From: Bilabrum cf. latius
Taxonomy: Eukaryota; Bigyra: Bicosoecida; Bigyra; Bicosoecida
Assembly: GCA_965178125.1 (NCBI GenBank)
Contig: OZ237744.1
Location: forward strand, 1,240,001 to 1,304,000
Direction: 5' to 3'
Length of the DNA stretch: 64,000 bases
Shown here: positions 58,931-64,000 of the stretch, piece by piece
How the letters are laid out: every line of letters begins with the position of its first letter
Position numbering within the stretch: position 1 is the first letter of the stretch
Position numbers and translations under genes: made by a program
The notes under the pieces: model-generated
Databases searched by the model: none
What the model was told of the DNA's origin: nothing
Seen by the model: only the letters and a program-made list of their open reading frames with translations

Positions 58931-60373
58931 ATGCCCTGCGGTCGCAAGTTGGGGTTGGGTGCAAGTACAAAACGCGCTCCTATGCGAAGAAAGGCATTCA
59001 TTGCAGCCTCTACAATTTGTCTGGGGGTAGCATTGCAGCCAAGATGCGATTCTAGGCTCGAATAGAGCACGTTTGGGATTGCACGCAAGCGATTGAGCGC
59101 TGCCGATGTTGTGCCGCGTGAAGCTGCGGCAGTGCTCCGACCAAGATTCATGAGACTGCTTACTGAAGAGGAATACAAGAAATTGCAGTCGAGGAAACTC
59201 TTTCTGGAACGCAGAATTGCAGAGGATGGCCTGTCCGAAATGGCTTGGACCGTAGTTGCAACCGTGATTGCAATTCCTGCAGCCGTGCTAGCAAGTGCAA
59301 TAGGCCTCCGAAGAGGAAAATGGGCGGTATTTGCAGCAGTGATGACAGCCGGCACTTTTGCGGACTTCCTTGTAACGCAGGAGCTTACATCTCGTGCGCA
59401 GCGGCAGATGGACGCTGTGCGCGGCTTGTTGGAAGCGCCGAATCATGCTGAGTAGCGGCACAAAGCCGTGAGGGCTGGCATACTCGCTGCAGATGCCGTG
59501 TTGGACCGAACCGATAGAGCTTCGGAGCGGCTGATCAAGCTGGCGAGCGCGACGGCTCCAAGCACTGCAGAGCAGGCCGCGGTCGAGGAGGGGCAGCTAT
59601 CCGAGGCCAGGGCCAGGGAGTACCGCTCCGTTGCGGCTGCTGCGATGCGAGAGGAACTAGCCCCTGCACGCCCGTTTGAGAAACTATTTCGCTCGGAGCA
59701 GGAAGTGACTGCGGGCCTGCGCATGCGATCTAGCACAGCGACGCTGCCAGTCCCACCCGCTACCAAGGGCCGCGCCAATCGTCCTCGAGACCCCGCCCCT
59801 GCGCTGGGCCGTGGCAGCGCACTTGCAATAGGGCAGCTCGATGAGGACCTCCAGGCACTTGTGCACCGCGCTCGTCGCCTCTAGCGGCTGCAGCAGAGCA
59901 CGAAGGATGCCTGGCTGCAGCGCAATGTGCGCATGGAGCTGGGTGAGGTGAGGGGGCAGCTGCGGGAGGAGGCACAGGCGAGGGGGCAGGCAGGTGCGCT
60001 GCCTGGGGACATGCAGGAAGGCGCGGACTCTGTCGACGGGCAAGGGCTCTGGCAGAGCGTGCAGCGGTGGACGGGAGCAGCGGGCGAGACTGTGTCGACC
60101 GGTACAGCCGCTGCACCAGCAGGCTCTATCCAAGTCAGCGAGGAAGGGTTGCCAGCGGAAGGCAGCGCCCCAGACCCGATGCAGGACCCGGTGGGCTGGT
60201 TGGTGGACACGGCCCACTGGATGCGATCGAGAGTCAGGGGCTCCCTTGGCCTGAAGACTCCCCGTAGGAGTCCTGCAGATGATGCCGGCTTGGAGGAGCA
60301 GTTCCAGGCACAGCTGAAGCAAGAGAAAGAGCGCGTCGAGGAGGACGAGCAGGGCTCGAGGGGTCGACAGTGA
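58931..60373 (+). CDS. Membrane-anchored coiled-coil protein of unknown function
   Basis: A single frame of 480 residues ending at TGA, with TAGs at 59063, 59453 and 59882. Start chosen as the first ATG; an in-frame ATG at 58982 would begin directly at a signal-like stretch (MRRKAFIAASTICLGVAL). A basic region follows, then two hydrophobic helices at about residues 105-150 (MAWTVVATVIAIPAAVLASAIG and AVFAAVMTAGTFADFLV). After that come Ala/Glu/Arg-rich helices and a disordered end (EEQFQAQLKQEKERVEEDEQ). A signal followed by a basic, Ser/Ala-rich segment could be a bipartite plastid target, but this is only a guess. No family recognised. Confidence 0.65.
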
Positions 60374-60585
60374 GCTGCGGAGTGGTTGTTGTTCAAGTTT
60401 GTATGCACAGATTGTATGATAGGCCAACCTATTAGGTGTGGTTTCGCAATCATCGCAGTACAAGGAAGACAAGCAGCTTTACACACACGCGCCATCAAGC
60501 GAACGGCCCACACCGGGGATCTAGCCGAGATCAGCAGAAGCCATCTGCAGCCTCCAGCGCACCGTGGGTAAGTTACCCGCCAGCC

Positions 60586-61842
60586 TCACGTCTCTTTGGA
60601 TTCTTCAAGGGATCTGCGATCTGCTGATTCGGTCCCCGCTGCGGATGAACCCACCCCTTTGCCTCCGGCTGCCGCGGGTATCGCACCAGCCCCCCCGGAA
60701 GCACCGCTCGCCGCCAGCATCCCGGCCCTCCGGATCGCCCGCCAGTCCAGCTCCTCCCCAGCCCGGGCCCGCGTGATGGGGCCCACCACATAGGACGCAG
60801 CCAAGGTCCTTGCATGCTCCTAGCTAGAGCCCACCGCAGCCCCCTCCTTGCCACTTGCCGCAGGCCCCACCCCCGCCTTCCTGGGCGCGAATCGGATGTC
60901 GAGCGTCCGCTGGTGCGTGTACAGCCCGGCATCCTGCATGGGCAGCACCCACGCATCCTCCTCCGTCTCGTTTACGTGAGAGTGCCACCACCCCGGTGGG
61001 GTCAGGAAGGCCGCCCCCGGGACCCACTCGGCCCTGATGGGATCCACCATGCGGCCCTCCGCGTCCAGCTCGGGCGACATGAGCGTGTACACCCCCCCGG
61101 ATGCGGGGGCAGCGACCGCGAGGTCTAGGGCGACACTGTTGTGTCGGTGCGGAGGCTGAGCGTCGCCTGCCGGCAGGACGTTGAGCAGCGCCCACAGTGT
61201 GTGGGAAAGTGTCTTGGTCTCGCCCGCCCTCGCGTTGGCTAGCAAGATGCCCATCCTGTTGCGGTGCTCGCTGCCTTCCTCGTGGCGAACCCTCTCCACC
61301 TCCTTCAGAAGGCGGTCTCGGTGGAATATGGCCGGATCAATGCGAGCCACAGACGGTGTCACGCCAAGGTAGCTGAGCAACGGCGCATCTGATACCCAGT
61401 ACAGGATCGCATGGCTATCAGCTGCCTCGGAGCACGAGTGATCGACAGAGCCAGCCAAAGCAGGGAGTACGAAGAGATCCCCCTGTTTCCAACTAATTGA
61501 TAACTTCTGACTATCTTCTCCAATCTTGGGTGATAATGCTGTTGCCTTGCTGGAGCCGGACCCTTTCACGACGTAGAACGCCTAGCTAGCAGCGCTCACC
61601 TCGGTGGAATGTGTCTCACCGCCTTCAATCCGAACGAAACCAGCAAGCAAGTTTGGCGATGTAGCAGGGTACGCTGTGCACAACGCCGACTTGGAGTTGT
61701 CCCATAGAAAGGTGCAAGATCCGCTCTATTCATACACTTCTGGTGGGAGAACCACAACTGGAAGCGGCTTCATGAACGTACTTGGGTCAGCTGCGGATGT
61801 ATATTCATGAATGTGCGCTTTTTCACCTGTAACTTGAGCCAT
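60586..61842 (-). CDS. Bicupin, gentisate 1,2-dioxygenase-like
   Basis: A single frame of 418 residues ending at TGA, with TAGs at 61726, 61582 and 60820. The first cupin has EGGETHSTEVSAAS(TAG)AFYVVKGSG and GDLFVLPAL; the second has PPHRHNSVALDLAV, then LTPPGWWHSHVNETEEDAWVLP, MQDAGLYTHQRTLDIRF. The His-rich HRH and WHSH motifs fit Fe-binding cupins of the gentisate/1-hydroxy-2-naphthoate dioxygenase type. Metal ligands in the first cupin are less complete. Substrate unknown. The TAG at 61582 lies inside the strand between THSTEV and FYVVKG of the first cupin, so it must be sense. Shares a 152-base divergent promoter with mitochondrial Hsp70. Confidence 0.85.
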
Positions 61843-61931
61843 CTTGTGCTGTTCTGACCTAACGAAGGTTTCTTTCGATTGCACTCATCACCTGATTTAT
61901 AGCGTTATGTTTACATGAAAATCAGAAAGGG

Positions 61932-61949
61932 GAACATCCTGGAGCGTTC
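61932..61949 (+). promoter_or_regulatory. Heat-shock-element-like array upstream of mtHsp70
   Basis: GAAcaTCCtgGAGcgTTC has four alternating nGAAn/nTTCn units at exact 5-base spacing (starts 61932, 61937, 61942, 61947), two perfect and two with one mismatch. It is about 45 bases before the Hsp70 ATG. HSF binding is inference. Confidence 0.5.
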
Positions 61950-61994
61950 GGTTGTCAATCTCACGTACATTTCGCGTTACCTAGTACTTTCAAC

Positions 61995-64000
61995 ATGCTC
62001 GGACGCGCGTTCACTCAAGCATCTCGCGTTTCGGCGCGCACCGCAGCTATGGTGAGTGTACGGACAGGTGTTTCGATGCGATATTCTGGTCTACGTGGCG
62101 ATCAACTGTACAGCTCATGCTTTGGAATCGTGCATACTGATCGCTATTTGGAAAGATATCGTGAAACAATGTAATTGTGCCGATGTATCGAGTTATCCCG
62201 ATTGTTGCCGTGAAAACATACGTCTGAATTGTTGATTGAGATGGCCACGCATCTGCCGACTGGACGTGGCGCGAGCACTGATGGCGAACTGGAACGGAAC
62301 TGTCGCTCCATTATATTGGAAACTATGGCCAGAATACATCATTTTGATTTACACTGCCTGTCCTTGATCTGACTTTCGCAGCGCGGTGGGTTCATGCGCC
62401 GCTGGCAGTCGAACGTGGCTGTAGGCGAGGATATCATTGGAATTGATCTGGGCACAACTAACAGCTGTGTGGCGACTATGGAGGGCACTACTGCTCGTGT
62501 TATTGAGAACAGTGAAGGTGCCCGAACAACCCCGTCTATCGTTGCCTTCGCCAAGGATGGCGAGAGGCTGGTGGGCAAGCCCGCCCAGCGCCAGGCCACC
62601 ACGAACCCCAAGAACACCGTGTTCGCCGCCAAGCGCCTCATTGGGCGAGCTTTTGACGACGCTGAGGTGCAGAAGGCCCAGAAGCTGGTACCCTACGAGA
62701 TTGTGAAGTCTTCTAGCGGGGACGCGTGGATCCAGACGACTGGCGGGGAGCAGTACTCGCCCTCGCAGATCGGCAGCTTTGTGCTGACCAAGATGAAGGA
62801 GACCGCGGAGAGCTTCCTCGGGAGGCCCGTGAAGAAGGCCGTGGTGACCGTGCCCGCCTACTTCAACGACTCCCAGCGCCAGGCCACCAAGGACGCCGGC
62901 AAGATCGCCGGGCTCGACGTGCAGCGCATCATCAACGAGCCCACGGCCGCCGCTCTTGCGTACGGCCTCGACAAGGCGGACGGTAAGGTGATCGCGGTGT
63001 ACGACCTGGGCGGGGGCACCTTCGATGTGTCCATCTTGGAGATCAGCGCGGGCGTGTTCGAGGTGAAGGCCACGAACGGCGACACCATGCTGGGCGGGGA
63101 GGACTTCGACGACACGCTGGTGCAGTGGACCGTTGCCGAGTTCAAGAAGGAGTCGGGCATCGACCTGGGCTCGGATGCCATGGCCATGCAGCGCGTGCGC
63201 GAGGCAGCCGAGAAGGCCAAGCGCGAGCTGGACGGCGTCAAGCAGACTGACATTAACCTGCCTTTCATCACCTCGGATGCGTCTGGCCCCAAGCACTTGA
63301 ACCTGTCACTGAGCAGGGCAGCCTTCGAGAGCATGGTACAGCCCCTGTTGGACCGGTCCGTGGAGCCGTGCAACAAGTGCATCAGCGATGCCGGGCTTAG
63401 CGTGAGTGAGGTGAACGAGGTGCTGCTGGTGGGCGGCATGACGCGCATGCCCAAGGTAGCCGAGGTGGTGGAGAAGACCTTCAGCAAGAAGCCCTCCAAG
63501 GGCGTGAACCCCGACGAGGTTGTGGCCATGGGCGCGGCCATCCAGGGCGGCGTGCTCAAGGGAGACATCAAGGACATGATCCTGCTGGACGTGACCCCCT
63601 TGTCCCTGGGAATCGAGACGCTGGGCGGCGTCATGACCAAGCTCATCCCCAGGAACACGACCATCCCCGCCAAGAAGGGCCAGACCTTCAGCACGGCCGC
63701 GGACAACCAGACTCAGGTAGGCATCAAGGTCTTCCAGGGCGAGCGAGAGATGGCCTCGGACAACAAGCTGCTGGGGCAGTTCGACCTCGTCGGCATCCCC
63801 CCCGCGCCCCGCGGCGTGCCCCAGATTGAGGTTACCTTTGACATCGACGCGAACGGCATGGTGAACGTGGCGGCCAAGGACAAGGCCACCGGCAAGGAAC
63901 AGAGCATCGTGATCCAGAGCAGCGGCGGGCTGAGCGAGGCCGAGATCGAGAACATGGTCAACCAGGCCGAGCAGTACGCCGAGGCTGATAAGCAGCGCAA
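61995..64000 (+). CDS. HSPA9: Mitochondrial Hsp70 (DnaK type), 3' end outside window
   Basis: Exon 1 is 61995-62051 ([19 protein letters not shown], presequence) and exon 2 starts at 62382 and runs off the window, giving about 558 residues so far with no internal TAG. Motifs: [12 protein letters not shown], the mitochondrial/DnaK insertion [72 protein letters not shown] and the substrate-binding domain start GERE...[15 protein letters not shown]. It imports and folds proteins in the mitochondrial matrix. The 330-base intron follows the presequence, a common exon-shuffling boundary. About 100 C-terminal residues are missing. Confidence 0.96.

Noticed and set aside
1-64000. Widespread pseudogenes with premature stops
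   Set aside because: Only TAG interrupts frames, never TGA or TAA, and conserved residues are intact on both sides in about 20 genes. Random decay would produce all three stops and frameshifts.
1-64000. TAG as Leu, Tyr or another residue, or pyrrolysine
   Set aside because: Conserved columns (DEAD-box Q-motif, TPMMxQY, LQLV, FGGSQK, paralogous CAG) point to Gln. Some other TAGs fall at variable columns (ATP-citrate lyase has Lys in human) and do not contradict it.
1-64000. TAA also reassigned to Gln
   Set aside because: Two genes appear to end in TAA and no conserved region contains an in-frame TAA. With few TAA in GC-rich DNA, rare sense use cannot be fully excluded.

Overview
This is a nuclear window from a eukaryote, probably unicellular. 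Twenty-four genes fill nearly all of the 64 kb on both strands. Coding exons are GC-rich, and introns and spacers are AT-richer. I reconstructed 29 GT-AG introns, mostly 80-330 bases, and 20 of them end in CGCAG. The lineage is not settled by the window: a CBL-interacting kinase with a NAF motif, CCDC22, EMC4, MCM8, a bacterial-type MutS with a presequence and a single-chain ATP-citrate lyase occur together in several protist and algal groups.

The central observation is the genetic code. Read with the standard code, most genes break into pieces that all end at TAG and continue in the same frame. I count about 65 in-frame TAG codons in 21 genes. At least seven sit where homologous families carry glutamine: the DDX10 Q-motif, the GH27 LQADP motif, the MutS TPMMxQY motif, the cyclin LQLV motif and two sites in MCM8, plus one that faces CAG in a paralogue in this window. 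No complete gene ends at TAG: 21 end at TGA and 2 at TAA. I therefore read TAG as Gln with TGA and TAA as stops, which matches the definition of NCBI table 15. All gene models below use that reading.

Layout, left to right. 1-6240: a giant HEAT-repeat protein (+). 6580-8350: LRR/ankyrin-like protein (-). 9091-13591: secreted subtilisin-like protease (+). 13780-16445: CCDC22 (-). 16963-20352: DDX10/Dbp4 helicase (+). 20448-22799: coiled-coil protein with a presequence (-). 22929-23689: EMC4 (+). 24198-25850: OsmC-pirin fusion (+). 26110-28525: alpha-galactosidase GH27 (+). Then a run on the minus strand: malonyl-CoA:ACP transacylase (29278-30843), ATP-citrate lyase (31213-35278), MutS/MSH1 (35377-40248), a cyclin (40525-42267) and RidA (42896-43648). 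43838-47371: secreted FN3-like protein (+). 47649-49347: B-type cyclin (-), divergent from MCM8 (49632-52448, +). 52644-55724: two facing pectin-lyase-fold genes sharing a 426-base, 99.5% identical tract. 55841-56743: enoyl-CoA hydratase (+). 57030-58828: CIPK kinase (-). 58931-60373: membrane protein (+). 60586-61842: bicupin dioxygenase-like (-). 61995-64000: mitochondrial Hsp70 (+), cut by the window end.

There is no operon logic, but some neighbours may share control. Cyclin B and MCM8 share a 284-base divergent promoter with an E2F-like site, and the Hsp70 promoter has a heat-shock-element-like array. MCAT and ATP-citrate lyase, both feeding acyl metabolism, are adjacent. Several products carry Arg-rich presequences that suggest mitochondria: MutS, MCAT, Hsp70, OsmC-pirin, enoyl-CoA hydratase, RidA and the coiled-coil protein.
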